Assembly (NCBI GenBank): GCA_963763135.1
Contig: CAVXNJ010000009.1
Coordinates: 124,001 to 188,000 of the forward strand
Reading direction: 5' to 3'
DNA: 64,000 nt
Origin: JANMZO01 sp963763135
GTDB lineage: Bacteria; Actinomycetota; Acidimicrobiia; Acidimicrobiales; JANYDT01
Below the pieces are notes generated by a model. It ran no database searches. It was given only the letters and a program-made list of their open reading frames with translations, and was not told where the DNA came from. Of this stretch, positions 36,201 through 43,117 are shown in pieces. Every line of letters begins with the position of its first letter. Position 1 is the stretch's first letter. Position numbers and translations under genes: made by a program.

Positions 36201-37454
36201 ACGTACACCTTGCCTGCCGGTACGGTGATTCCTGCCGGTGGGTACTTCGTCGTCGAGGAGGCCGCACTGACCTTCGGGCTTGGTTCGGCCGACTCGGTGC
36301 GTTTGTTCAACGCCAACCGGAACGTGATTGATTCGTACGACTGGACTGCGCACGCGGCAACGACCTACGGACGCTGCCCGAACGGAACCGGTGCATTTGC
36401 ACTCACGACAACCGTGACCAAGGGTGCGGCCAACGACTGCTCGGTAAGCACCGGATCGTCGACGACCTCGACTTCTACGACAATCGCAGGGGCCCCGACG
36501 TTTGCGGCCTGGCCCGGCGACAGTGCGGTTCAGACCGTCGACGGTGTGAGCGTGTTCGGTGGGAACCTCAGCGGCCTTGCCTTTGAGGGTTCCGGCCCCG
36601 CGAACTCCGGCGTGATCTGGGGTGCTCGAAACGGCCCCGGCGCACTTTTCCGGTTGGTTTTCAACGGCACGATCTGGGCACCCGACACGGCCAACGGTTG
36701 GAGCACAGGCAAGTTGCTGAAGTACAAGGACGGAACCGGCAATCCCGACGCCGAAGGAGTCACTTTCACGTCATCGGGTTCCGGTGGCGGAATGTACGTG
36801 TCGACCGAACGCAACAACGATGCGAACTCGGTGAGCCGTAACAGCATCCTTCGAGTTGACCCTCAGTCTGCGTCGGCAACGCTTACGGCAACTCATGAAT
36901 GGAACCTGACGGCCGACCTGCCGACAACCGGCCCGAACCTCGGTATGGAAGCAATCACGTTCGTACCCGATTCGTTCCTGGTGTCCAAAGGGTTCTTCGA
37001 CGAATCAAAGAACCGTGTATACAACCCCGGTGACTATCCCGATCACGGGTTCGGTCTGTTCTTTGTGGGTCTTGAAGCTAACGGGCAGATCTACGCCTAT
37101 GCACTCAATCACGCAACTGAAGGATTCACCCGTATAGCGTCGTTTGCGAGCGGGTTCACGGGCGTGATGGACTTGGCCTTCGATCGTGAACTGAACAACC
37201 TGTGGGCCGTTTGCGACGATACGTGCCTCGGACGCAGCGCCGTATTGGCGGTGTCCGCGTCGACGGGGAAGTTTGTCGTGACCAATGGTTTCGAACGCCC
37301 CGTGGGCATGCCGAATCTCAACAACGAGGGTTTCACCTTCGGGTCGCAGGCGGCCTGTGTGAACAATCGCAAGCCCGCCTACTGGGCCGACGACGCGGAA
37401 ACCGGAGGCCACGCGCTCCGGGCCGGCACAGTGAGTTGTACCGCCCCGCTCTAG
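30297..37454 (+). CDS. Giant secreted multidomain phosphatase (5'-nucleotidase, PhoX-like, metallophosphoesterase, phytase-like)
   Basis: This 2385-residue protein starts at ATG 30297 with GAGGAG seven bases upstream and a signal peptide. Modules in order: UshA-type 5'-nucleotidase (about 73-625; AFNDFHGN, GNHEFD, SGHTHAEY, then the C-terminal domain with GGVRAD and MFTVQPFGNSL); a Thr-rich linker; a PhoX/DUF839-like domain (about 645-1128; SEEFANGGVWQV, LQFPDNIAFD, EFSGGIFAADGKTLY); a metallophosphoesterase (about 1135-1475; HDGDTKSGS, YTPGDNEWTDC, YVHGDSHTM); three SdrD-type B repeats each opening with IWNDANNNG-like sequence and an Asn/Asp-rich calcium-like end (about 1482-1888); a Thr-rich linker; a lamin-tail domain (about 1925-2049); and a phytase-esterase-like propeller (about 2069-2382). 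No sortase motif or C-terminal helix is present. It probably scavenges phosphate from varied organic esters outside the cell. Confidence 0.88.
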   Translation: MSQHRLSDPRSRRSRIFSMLLSSASIAGLAAAALVPIATSSGNAAGAAVITGPATLAQPFSVQFQTGNPTTTDVHLLAFNDFHGNLEPAGLNIYNQYAGGSAFLAKAIKDKQKAFPAQVTVMAGDGIGASPLQSALFNEEPAIVAMNLMNVDFASVGNHEFDKGAAELKRIQAGGCRVPEGCNAAPYALANGTTTNTYPGATFKYLSANVLDTAGNTLFPAFGIKTVPAAGGGTVKIGIIGEVLKETPTIVTPSGVAGLSFVDEAAAANKAAATLKAQGVSTIVLVIHQGGLQSNPNVLSGCTGNLVGSDIERIAKGLDPSISVIVSGHTHAEYRCSISLNGATRLITSASSFGRILTDITLKVNPVDGSLVSADASNSIVANSTNTDRTTPRVDDPSKADPAVAALTAQYVKAAAPLANRVVGKIAGNLTRTANSLGETTLGNVLADAQLASTSSAGTGGAVVAFMNPGGVRADLNVADISSGGEAPGEVTYNEMFTVQPFGNSLVTKTMTGAQLRFLLEQQFIGCGGQTTTRILQISSTLTYEQVPTATTCAGRIDSIKIKGVVVEPSDKFRITMNNFLATGGDGFTVFNGGTDVLGGAQDVDSFADYFKANPNGIEVPALGRITSLASATTTTTTTKAPAVVGSTPAELGFTPITTIAASCTTPKGLIAFANDATGKAVTPSVLMSTGDPATPINAPATSNKVGSENDMIALSPDGQFLYSVSEAGVSEGMTRLTLTGANKGKKEILSAAADSTGKLIWSRMDGVKWYPSGGTSGTGSSGMLLLSEEFANGGVWQVNPTTGAYARLDWMGDYAHEGIGLDANGNMYLGDENRAGAIYKAVPNDVKDLTRGGQLYYLVSNTVSPTGWKLVVDPKKAATEASAGGAVLFDRPEDFEEANGRIYFTVTEPASDSDTRTGAAGQVVNRGGIYSFVTNGVPALSAQSGTLPYNKLTPMIEVNDPKYTSQDQAKAQQGLQFPDNIAFDGAGHLWVQEDIPDGTGAFPANGTDVSKQQRDQQDEMYVYVLNASGDSIVPNPDKTGPGVSGGYKVADMRTSSLANPCENEFSGGIFAADGKTLYINQMHFDNPTLTVTYDRSVPSPSTDSYSVALVGDYNYGCDLDVTTARLTGFVQGTTLPACNGPLADDLPAPTGIQVPGRQKSNLMIADINSANVAFSIHDGDTKSGSTECRESIIDATKAQMNGLPVNGAVNPGYDKPVVYTPGDNEWTDCHRFVGSNKGTIAEQTAAPLKALASIRSKMFSAPVSQGKTTMPLTTQSGYPENARWQRGPVVFATINMPGSNNNYCSPLQTNAICNQNGEAINRNTANLAWVRETFKLAKDQGLKAIVVTAQANPNFERNAANDLPTYDLNGYTDFLNTMRDETKKFDGQVVYVHGDSHTMRFDHPLNDTDGKSLANFTRVETAGQVDAHWIKLSVNPSSGVLLSIEPKIIATNLGNNPNRLPWFVKALPTRLDLAPVAPANGSIGNLIWNDANNNGIKDTSETGIAGVKVTLHDVNTPIQSGVTNASGFFTFTGLPNNDNYQVCISNPSGYLNSNGSGKLDAGQNDPTAADPNNYLDNDDNGRTTALGHCSGYVIVNSAVSTQMANPRVDFGVFADRIVGNLVWNDANNNGLKEAAEAGLSGVKVNLYSAFTFVRSTTTDANGNYAFTGSSNFDNYQVCIENPTGYVNSTGSNKLDAGEADTTGNDPNNYVDDDDNGRTTATGHCSGFIIVSDAVPGNRRVDFGLFVPSTAAAGSFKIGNQIWNDANNNGLRESGEAGVAGVTATLFLNNQSAGKTSVSNSLGVYGFDGLTAGESYQVCLTVPAGMVGSNGSGKLDAGQPDLVAADPNNYVDDDDNGRTWSNGQCSGYIILSDKLVSNQRVDFALFTPTGAVATSTTTTTTASTTTTTAVASTTTTTTTAPGSSGQPPKFNEVESSGGTPGDWAELYNPGTTPADISGWVVRDNDDTHTYTLPAGTVIPAGGYFVVEEAALTFGLGSADSVRLFNANRNVIDSYDWTAHAATTYGRCPNGTGAFALTTTVTKGAANDCSVSTGSSTTSTSTTIAGAPTFAAWPGDSAVQTVDGVSVFGGNLSGLAFEGSGPANSGVIWGARNGPGALFRLVFNGTIWAPDTANGWSTGKLLKYKDGTGNPDAEGVTFTSSGSGGGMYVSTERNNDANSVSRNSILRVDPQSASATLTATHEWNLTADLPTTGPNLGMEAITFVPDSFLVSKGFFDESKNRVYNPGDYPDHGFGLFFVGLEANGQIYAYALNHATEGFTRIASFASGFTGVMDLAFDRELNNLWAVCDDTCLGRSAVLAVSASTGKFVVTNGFERPVGMPNLNNEGFTFGSQAACVNNRKPAYWADDAETGGHALRAGTVSCTAPL

Positions 37455-37511
37455 CAGGCCGGAGGGAACGAACACGCCGGCGGCCTCAGTAACCGGACGC
37501 CCGGAACTTCG

Positions 37512-37558
37512 AGGTCGTGCGATGGTTCGCAAGAGCCACCGCACGACCTTTCGTTTTC
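37512..37558 (+). terminator. Rho-independent terminator of the giant phosphatase gene
   Basis: AGGTCGTGCGATGG pairs with CCACCGCACGACCT (one mismatch) across a 10-base loop, followed by TTTCGTTTTC. This is the best intrinsic terminator in the window. Confidence 0.8.
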
Positions 37559-37622
37559 TACGCCGGATGCGAGACCAAGGCGAGGTGGTACGCCAATTCG
37601 CTCTGCGAGCGCTTACGATCGG

Positions 37623-38015
37623 ATGATGCTCGAACAAATTGATCCAGAGATCCTTTCCAACTCGACCGGTGTGCTCGCAACCCTGAGTCCGGCTGGGAAA
37701 CCGCAACTGACGGCCGTGTGGTTCATTGTTCGCGACGGACATGTGTTGATCTCCATCAACGGAAAGCGTCAGAAGACGAAGAACCTGCAGGCGAACGCGG
37801 CCTGTTCGTTTCTGATCTATCACCCGACCACGCAGGACTACTTCGTCGAGATCCGAGGGACCGCGGCGCTCGTTCCCGACAGCGACTACGAGCGGGCCGC
37901 CGAGATCGGCGAGAAGTATCACGCCGACTTCCGGTCCTTCGACCAGCCGGGCGACGAGCGCTACATCGTCGACATCACACCGACGCGGGTGCTCACCACC
38001 GACGTACGCCACTGA
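37623..38015 (+). CDS. PPOX-class F420/FMN-dependent protein
   Basis: The 130-residue split-barrel protein (GVLATLSPAGKPQLTAVWF, KRQKTKNLQANAACSFLI, DYFVEIRGTAAL) belongs to the pyridoxamine-5'-phosphate-oxidase-like family that in actinobacteria usually binds F420 or FMN. It begins with two adjacent ATG codons (37623 and 37626). The reaction is unknown. It is convergent with the SRPBCC gene. Confidence 0.85.
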   Translation: MMLEQIDPEILSNSTGVLATLSPAGKPQLTAVWFIVRDGHVLISINGKRQKTKNLQANAACSFLIYHPTTQDYFVEIRGTAALVPDSDYERAAEIGEKYHADFRSFDQPGDERYIVDITPTRVLTTDVRH

Positions 38016-38035
38016 CGTCGAGTAATTCCGGCGTC

Positions 38036-38071
38036 AATTTCGTCGAAAATTTCGTCGAAAATTTCGTCGAA
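38036..38071. repeat. 12-bp tandem repeat, three perfect copies
   Basis: AATTTCGTCGAA occurs three times in direct succession between the convergent PPOX and SRPBCC genes, ending five bases before the stop codon of the latter. Confidence 0.95.
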
Positions 38072-38076
38072 GACTC

Positions 38077-38565
38077 CTATCGATGACGCAGCGATTCGAT
38101 CTTCCTTCCGACCACCACGTTCGCCAGTCGTTCAAGCGATAGGTGATTGCGAACATGCATCATCGGATCGAGAATCGGGCGAGCCACGTTGCCCAGGAAT
38201 CGTGGGATCGGTTCCTCCTCGAGCATCACCACGCATCGGTCGTCGTCACCGAGCAGCGTGAATGTTGCTGTCGCCAGAATGAATGGTCGGGCGCGCACTC
38301 GGAGCTGAAGGCGCGAGTTCGCGACGATGGATTCAACCTTGGTGTTGTCAGGGATTGATAACGGACCGACGCCAACCATGTGGTGAAAGCGGCTTCCAAC
38401 GGCGGGCCATTCTTTGTCCACCCGGCGGATGACAGACGCGCCGAGCAGCCAGTCGGGGTACGACCACGGATCCACGAGTACCTCGAACACCTCCGCGGTC
38501 GCGGCCGGGATTTCTCTGCTTGTGTATGCCACGACTGAGGCTCCCGATCTTGTCTGCTGGGTCAC
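38077..38565 (-). CDS. SRPBCC (START-like) domain protein
   Basis: A START-like ligand-binding fold of about 162 residues: the opening strand (SREIPAATAEVFEVLVDPW), the W-P-D-W pattern (YPDWLLGASVIR) and a long C-terminal helix (HVRNHLSLERLANVV). I chose the GTG at 38565; a TTG at 38616 would add 17 residues with no good ribosome-binding site. The ligand is unknown; many relatives are polyketide-cyclase-like or lipid-binding. Confidence 0.75.
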   Translation of the reverse strand: MTQQTRSGASVVAYTSREIPAATAEVFEVLVDPWSYPDWLLGASVIRRVDKEWPAVGSRFHHMVGVGPLSIPDNTKVESIVANSRLQLRVRARPFILATATFTLLGDDDRCVVMLEEEPIPRFLGNVARPILDPMMHVRNHLSLERLANVVVGRKIESLRHR

Positions 38566-38727
38566 CTGCGATACCCCGCGTGGCACGACACCAAACGCGA
38601 TCGTTATAACGACCAATTCATCAAGGCTCTTACCAATTCCTCAATCCTCATTCGAGCTCGTGCTCGCAGAACTTGCCAATCCCGGGCACCGCTGTGCTTC
38701 CACCCACACACGTCCCCTGGAGGAACG

Positions 38728-39234
38728 ATGAACGATCCAATGACGATGCTCAAGGCCGACCACCGAGACGTGAAGGCCATGCTCAAAACACTCGCCGAGA
38801 GCGAAGAAGGCGCGGAACGAGAAGCGCTTTGCCAGAAGGTGATCGCCGCCCTCACGGTCCACATGACCATCGAGGAGCAGTTGGTTTACCCCCTCATCCA
38901 GTCGAAGGTTGGTGATGAAGAAGCCGAAGAGGCCAACGTCGAGCACGGGCTCGCTAAAGACGCACTTGCGAAGATGGGTTCGATGGTTTCCCAACCCGGA
39001 TTCGGCGCCGCGGTGGAGATGCTCGCAGGAGGAATCGAGCATCACGTGGAGGAAGAGGAAACCGAGTTGCTCCCCGAACTCAAGGCGTCGATGGAACGTG
39101 CAGATTGGCTACAACTCGGTGATCAGATTGCCGACGCCAAGGCCGCGGCCGGGATGAAGCCACCGGCACCTCATCGACGTCGCGCCGCGAAACGGACCCC
39201 GAAGACTACGAGGGCCAAAGCGACAAGTCGATAG
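38728..39234 (+). CDS. Hemerythrin HHE-domain protein
   Basis: The 168-residue product has the His/Glu pattern of a four-helix hemerythrin-like fold: LKADHRDVKAML, LTVHMTIEEQLVYP, EHGLAKD and IEHHVEEEETELLP, supplying ligands for a di-iron site. A basic tail (PHRRRAAKRTPKTTRAKAT) resembles nucleic-acid-binding tails. GGAGGA precedes the ATG at 38728. Such proteins in actinobacteria respond to oxidative or nitrosative stress; no SigB-like promoter is visible here. Confidence 0.88.
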   Translation: MNDPMTMLKADHRDVKAMLKTLAESEEGAEREALCQKVIAALTVHMTIEEQLVYPLIQSKVGDEEAEEANVEHGLAKDALAKMGSMVSQPGFGAAVEMLAGGIEHHVEEEETELLPELKASMERADWLQLGDQIADAKAAAGMKPPAPHRRRAAKRTPKTTRAKATSR

Positions 39235-39248
39235 TCGAAATGGCCGCA

Positions 39249-39298
39249 CCCCGATCAGCTAACGCGAGACGCTGATTGTCTCGGTCCGCTGATCGGGG
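39249..39298. terminator. Bidirectional two-tier hairpin
   Basis: A perfect 11-base outer stem (CCCCGATCAGC / GCTGATCGGGG) encloses an inner 6-base stem (CGAGAC / GTCTCG). It lies between the convergent hemerythrin and VOC genes and could serve both. Confidence 0.6.
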
Positions 39299-39354
39299 AG
39301 ATGCGCCCGAACGCATCGGGCTCCCGGATGTGGAGTCCATTAACGCCGGCCGAC

Positions 39355-39786
39355 CTACCCTTGTGCGGGTGGTTCGCCGGCAAATGGGCGACTTTCCACG
39401 AGCACGAGCCAGTTGCCGGAGTTGTCCCGGATCAGCGCCTCCACGCCGTACGGCCGCTCGGCCGGTGGCTGGACGAACTCAACCCCTTTGGCGCTGAGTT
39501 CTTCGTAGGTCTTCTGGCAGTTCTCCGTACGAAGACCGAGTCCGCCCATGTTTCCCCGGGCGAGAGCGCGTCGCACAGCGTCGGTCATTTCCGGGTCCAG
39601 CGGGGGTCCGGGCACCATAAGCGTGACTTCAAGTTCCGGGTGGTTCGGGTGCGAGATGGTGACCCAACGGAAATCGCCCATGTGGACGTCGGTGTGCTCC
39701 ACGAACCCGAGCTTGTCGACATAAAACGCTTTGGCGCTGTCTTGGTCGGTGACGTAAAGGGTGACGAGTGAGATGTTCGTGATCAT
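39355..39786 (-). CDS. VOC-family (glyoxalase/dioxygenase-like) protein
   Basis: The 143-residue protein has two beta-alpha-beta3 modules (NISLVTLYVTDQDSAKAFYV; GLGLRTENCQKTYEELSA; a C-terminal DNSGNWLVLVE). ATG 39786 has AAGG eight bases upstream; a GTG at 39795 is possible. It lies just downstream of an AraC-type gene, an arrangement seen in many actinobacteria and in which the VOC protein may bind the ligand or detoxify it. Confidence 0.85.
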   Translation of the reverse strand: MITNISLVTLYVTDQDSAKAFYVDKLGFVEHTDVHMGDFRWVTISHPNHPELEVTLMVPGPPLDPEMTDAVRRALARGNMGGLGLRTENCQKTYEELSAKGVEFVQPPAERPYGVEALIRDNSGNWLVLVESRPFAGEPPAQG

Positions 39787-39796
39787 GGCGATCACC

Positions 39797-40303
39797 TTAC
39801 GGAGCGGCGCTAGAGGTTGCTTCTCGGGAATTGCGAATGTTGCGGCGATCGTTGAGTCCGTTCATGAAGACGAAGCAACCCGGAATCCGTGGTGCTCCGT
39901 CGCTAGCGAAGCTCGCTTGGTACGCTGAAGGTGAAACACCGACCAGAGCACGGAACTTCGAGCTGAACGAGCCGAGACTCGAGTAGCCGACAAGGCAACA
40001 CACCTCTGACACGGTGAGGTTCGACGTTCGCAGCAGGTCCTGGGCCCTCTCGATGCGACGCTCCGCGAGGTACACGGCCGGGGTCATACCGTAGGTCGCC
40101 GCGAAACAGCGAAGGAAATGGAACTTCGAAACCCCGGCCTTCCGTGCCAGTTCGGAGAGCGCAAGCGGTTCTGCGAAGTATCGGTCGGCGTGGTCGCGGG
40201 CGCGTCGTAAATGGACCAGCAGTTCATCAGGGACGCGCGTCTCAGCTACGCGGCTGCGCGTGAGGTTTGTGGTTCGCTTCGGCGTTTCTGTTACGACATC
40301 CAT
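39797..40303 (-). CDS. AraC-family transcriptional regulator, short form
   Basis: The 168-residue protein consists mainly of the two helix-turn-helix motifs of the AraC DNA-binding domain (LSELARKAGVSKFHFLRCFA and VSEVCCLVGYSSLGSFSSKF) with the family ending GVSPSAYQ; there is no ligand-binding domain. The start could be ATG 40303 or the GTG one codon earlier. It is co-transcribed with the VOC gene and probably controls it. Confidence 0.87.
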   Translation of the reverse strand: MDVVTETPKRTTNLTRSRVAETRVPDELLVHLRRARDHADRYFAEPLALSELARKAGVSKFHFLRCFAATYGMTPAVYLAERRIERAQDLLRTSNLTVSEVCCLVGYSSLGSFSSKFRALVGVSPSAYQASFASDGAPRIPGCFVFMNGLNDRRNIRNSREATSSAAP

Positions 40304-40662
40304 CACGGTCCGATCGAGAATACCTTCCGGACCTGTAGCTGTCGCACTATCACTGGAGTCAACCGATCCGAGCAGCCTCTATCGCGGCGACGACGATGTT
40401 CTTCATCGTCATTATGGCTACGAACGCGCGCATCGCCGCTGCGCGATCGGGTGGCCGAGGAGCAAACCTGTGACTTCGTCCAACTCCCGTGACCTCAATA
40501 ATAAGCGCGCGTATTATGTCGCATCTGCAGGCTGAACGGAGATCGTGGCGATCTTCAGTTCAGATGCCCCGAGAGCCAGATGTAATGCCGCTGAAATGTG
40601 GCAACCCGTACGATCGACCACGGTGAACCAATCGGTTCAAACGCGAGATAGCAGGAGATTCC
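40304..40662. other. Intergenic region between AraC and LLM monooxygenase genes
   Basis: About 360 bases separate the divergent AraC and LLM genes. No conserved frame is visible. The region contains one conspicuous palindrome (40498-40517), which may be an operator, and no SigB-like promoter. Confidence 0.5.
40498..40517. promoter_or_regulatory. AT-flanked GC-core palindrome, possible operator
   Basis: ATAATAAGCGCGCGTATTAT is an 18-of-20 palindrome in an otherwise GC-rich gap between two divergent genes, 146 bases before the LLM gene. It could be a regulator binding site. Confidence 0.35.
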
Positions 40663-42036
40663 ATGGTCGACAGGGCGCTTATGCTCGGAGCATTCCAGAC
40701 GTTCGGACTCGGCGGTTCGTGGCGACTGCCCGCCAACAACTCTGTTGATTTTCTGCAGCTTGATCACTGGGTGACCATGGCGAAGCGACTCGACCAGGCC
40801 GGCGTGGATTTTCTCTTTTTCGCCGACGACTATTCGTATCCCGTCCTGGGCGGCAGGGTGATCGATGTGGCGATAGAGAAGGCCGTGTTGTTTCCGAGAG
40901 GCGACCCATCCACGATCCTTTCGGCGCTGGCGTTGGTCACCGAGCGACTCGGTCTGGTGGTCACGTCGTCGACGACGATTGAGAAACCACCGATGCTGGC
41001 CAAGCGTCTGGCAACCCTTGATCACCTGAGTCGAGGACGCATCGGCTGGAACGTAGTCACCGGTTCGGGGCAGAACGCTTCGGCAAAATTGATGGGCCAG
41101 AAAATGATGGCTCATGATGATCGCTACGCCGTTGCCGAGGAACATGTCAATCTCTCGATGAAACTGTGGGAGGGATCCTGGGAGGAAGATGCGCTCGTCG
41201 TCGACAGGGAGGGCGGGATCTACGCCGATCCGACGAAGGTTCACGAAATTGAACATGACGGTGAGTTCTTCACGGCCCACGGATTGCTGACGGTGCCGCC
41301 CTCGCCTCAACGCACACCTGTGCTCTTCCAAGCGGGTACGTCACCGCGCGGGCGCGACCTTGCGGCACGGTACGCGGAGGCGGTCTTCTTGGCCGCCGAA
41401 GTCGACATGATGGCGACGCAGATAGCCGATATCAAGGCGCGCGCCGAGAGGTGTGGCCGCTCGGGCGGGTCCATCAAGTTCATGCCGGCGGGAACGTTCA
41501 TCGTGGCCGAAACCGAGGCCGACGCTCGGGCGCTGCGTGAACGCATGATTGGTTTTCAGACTCTTGAAGCAGCCGCCGCCGCATACGCGTTCTTCACCGG
41601 CATCGACCTGATGTCGATGGACCTAGATAAGCCGATGGCTGACACGAACACCGAACAGGGTCGTACGAACGTCGAGCGGTTCTCCGGTGAGAACGGCAAG
41701 CCGGCTGCGACAGTCCGCCAGATCCTCGACGAGTTCCGCCGTAACGGCGTGATGGGTGAACCGTTCATCGGCACACCGGAGCAGGTCGTTGATCGGGCGG
41801 AAGCCGTCATCGAGATCACCGGTGCCGACGGGTTTCTTGTACAGCCCGATCCAACCGGCGGTTACGACGATTTCATCGACCTGGTCATGCCGGAGATGAG
41901 AAAGCGCGGTCTCCTCAACGCTGTTCCGAGTGGGCCCACCCTGCGCGAACGGATCTTCGGCGGGGGACAGGCGCGGCTTCCCTTTGACCATCCGGGTCAC
42001 GCGTACCTGGCCACGTCGCCGGTCGCTGTCGGATAG
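40663..42036 (+). CDS. LLM-class flavin-dependent monooxygenase (NtaA/SnaA/DszA-like)
   Basis: The 457-residue protein matches the NtaA/DszA group: LMLGAFQTFGLGGSWR at the start, LDHLSRGRIGWNVVTGSGQNA, DDRYAVAEEHVNLSMKLWEGSW, VLFQAGTSPRGRDLAARYAEAVF and GTPEQVVDRAEAV. These enzymes use reduced FMN and oxygen to attack chelators, organosulfur or other xenobiotics. AGGAG precedes ATG 40663. The partner flavin reductase is not adjacent. Confidence 0.88.
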   Translation: MVDRALMLGAFQTFGLGGSWRLPANNSVDFLQLDHWVTMAKRLDQAGVDFLFFADDYSYPVLGGRVIDVAIEKAVLFPRGDPSTILSALALVTERLGLVVTSSTTIEKPPMLAKRLATLDHLSRGRIGWNVVTGSGQNASAKLMGQKMMAHDDRYAVAEEHVNLSMKLWEGSWEEDALVVDREGGIYADPTKVHEIEHDGEFFTAHGLLTVPPSPQRTPVLFQAGTSPRGRDLAARYAEAVFLAAEVDMMATQIADIKARAERCGRSGGSIKFMPAGTFIVAETEADARALRERMIGFQTLEAAAAAYAFFTGIDLMSMDLDKPMADTNTEQGRTNVERFSGENGKPAATVRQILDEFRRNGVMGEPFIGTPEQVVDRAEAVIEITGADGFLVQPDPTGGYDDFIDLVMPEMRKRGLLNAVPSGPTLRERIFGGGQARLPFDHPGHAYLATSPVAVG

Positions 42037-42072
42037 TTCGACGCTGGCCACCGGTAGGAGGCGTCCGTGGCC

Positions 42073-42116
42073 CCGACCTACGGGTGCGACGAGTCCGACC
42101 TACCGGTGCGACGAGA
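42073..42116. repeat. 22-bp tandem duplication spanning the DJ-1 gene stop
   Basis: Two adjacent 22-base copies (42073-42094 and 42095-42116) of CCGACCTAC(G/C)GGTGCGACGAG plus one base, differing at two positions. The second copy contains the stop codon and last codons of the minus-strand DJ-1 gene; the first copy repeats that stop downstream. Confidence 0.85.
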
Positions 42117-42681
42117 ATTCGGCGCGTGTCAACGCAAAGGTCTTCACTGCCGTCTTCGTGAACACGTCGAGGTCATCGGGGCTGCGGCTGGAAACAATCA
42201 CGTTCGGCCCTGATTCGCACACCACCACCTCATTGTCTACCCAGTAGCCACCGGCGTTTCTGATATCGGTCGCCAAACTCGGCCAGCTGGTCAGCGTGCG
42301 GCCTTTCACCAGGTCGGCTTCGATGAGGGTCCAAGGTCCGTGGCAGATGACAGCGATGGGTTTACCTTCGGTCGCCAACTTCGAAACGAAGTTCGTCGCC
42401 CGGTGTTCCGTGCGCAGTTGATCCGGGTTGGCAACGCCACCCGGCAACACCAGGCCGTCGTAGTCGGAAGTGACGGCATCTGCGGCTGCGACTGTCGCAG
42501 TGAACGTGCCTCCACGATCCATGTGGTTCATGGATTGCACCACACCAATGTGTGGCGCAATCAGAATTGGTATGCCACCCGCATCTTGAATGGCGGCCCA
42601 CGGCGCGGTGAGCTCGATTTCCTCGACCCCTTCGTTGGCAGTTAGGAAGGCGATCGTCTTTCCTTCAAGTTCGTTGCTCAT
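42100..42681 (-). CDS. DJ-1/PfpI family protein
   Basis: The 193-residue protein is a type 1 glutamine-amidotransferase-like fold with the nucleophile elbow AVICHGPWTL (Cys-His) and the conserved Glu in EGVEEIELTAPW. YDGLVLPGGVANPDQL is the family's flavodoxin-like strand. It may act as a deglycase or holdase in stress, like YhbO/PfpI relatives. ATG 42681 is supported by GAAGGG ten bases upstream. Confidence 0.87.
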   Translation of the reverse strand: MSNELEGKTIAFLTANEGVEEIELTAPWAAIQDAGGIPILIAPHIGVVQSMNHMDRGGTFTATVAAADAVTSDYDGLVLPGGVANPDQLRTEHRATNFVSKLATEGKPIAVICHGPWTLIEADLVKGRTLTSWPSLATDIRNAGGYWVDNEVVVCESGPNVIVSSRSPDDLDVFTKTAVKTFALTRAEFSSHR

Positions 42682-43117
42682 CGCTTGCACACCCTTCGGT
42701 TAATGGAACCAGGAGTTCGGTCCCCGGGCCGTCTGTTGCCAGACGTGAGCTATCGGTACCCGGCGAGGGCGATTTTCAGTCGTGGATGTCGCTCCTGGCG
42801 ACAAGGCACGTTGAGCGGCAGAGTGAACCGACCCGCCGGATTTCCGTGGGCCGTCAGCCGATCTCATCGGCGCATTGTGCCCCGCTGCTGCCGGCGACGC
42901 CATTTCCGCAAGGGTTCTCGGGCTCCAGGACCACCCGCGGATTCCATCGGCGACACTCGGTCGGCATTCTTTCGACCGAATACAGCGTCCGCTGCGATCG
43001 CCCTCAGGGCTTTGCGAAACGTTTTGATGGGTACTGGTGAGGGTATACCCGCGCACGCCCTTACGACTACCAGCCGATGGTCGGTACGGAGGGCGCCGCC
43101 GCCGATAGGAGAACAAC
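42682..43117. other. Intergenic region upstream of the CBM48 gene
   Basis: About 435 bases between the divergent DJ-1 and CBM48 genes. Open frames exist on both strands but are Arg/Ser-rich and unlike any family I know. The only feature I can support is the SigB-like promoter at 43021. Confidence 0.5.
43021..43046 (+). promoter_or_regulatory. SigB-like promoter for the CBM48 protein
   Basis: GTTTTG (43021-43026), 14 bases, GGGTAT (43041-43046). The ATG at 43118 is 71 bases downstream. Confidence 0.65.

Noticed and set aside
34965..36353. Minus-strand open frame of 462 codons opposite the giant phosphatase
   Set aside because: Its regular Val/Arg pattern is produced by the SdrD repeats and Thr-rich linkers on the other strand.
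30297..37454. Assembly fusion of several separate phosphatase genes
   Set aside because: The frame is open throughout, with in-frame Thr-rich linkers and one signal peptide; no internal ribosome-binding sites or stops are seen.
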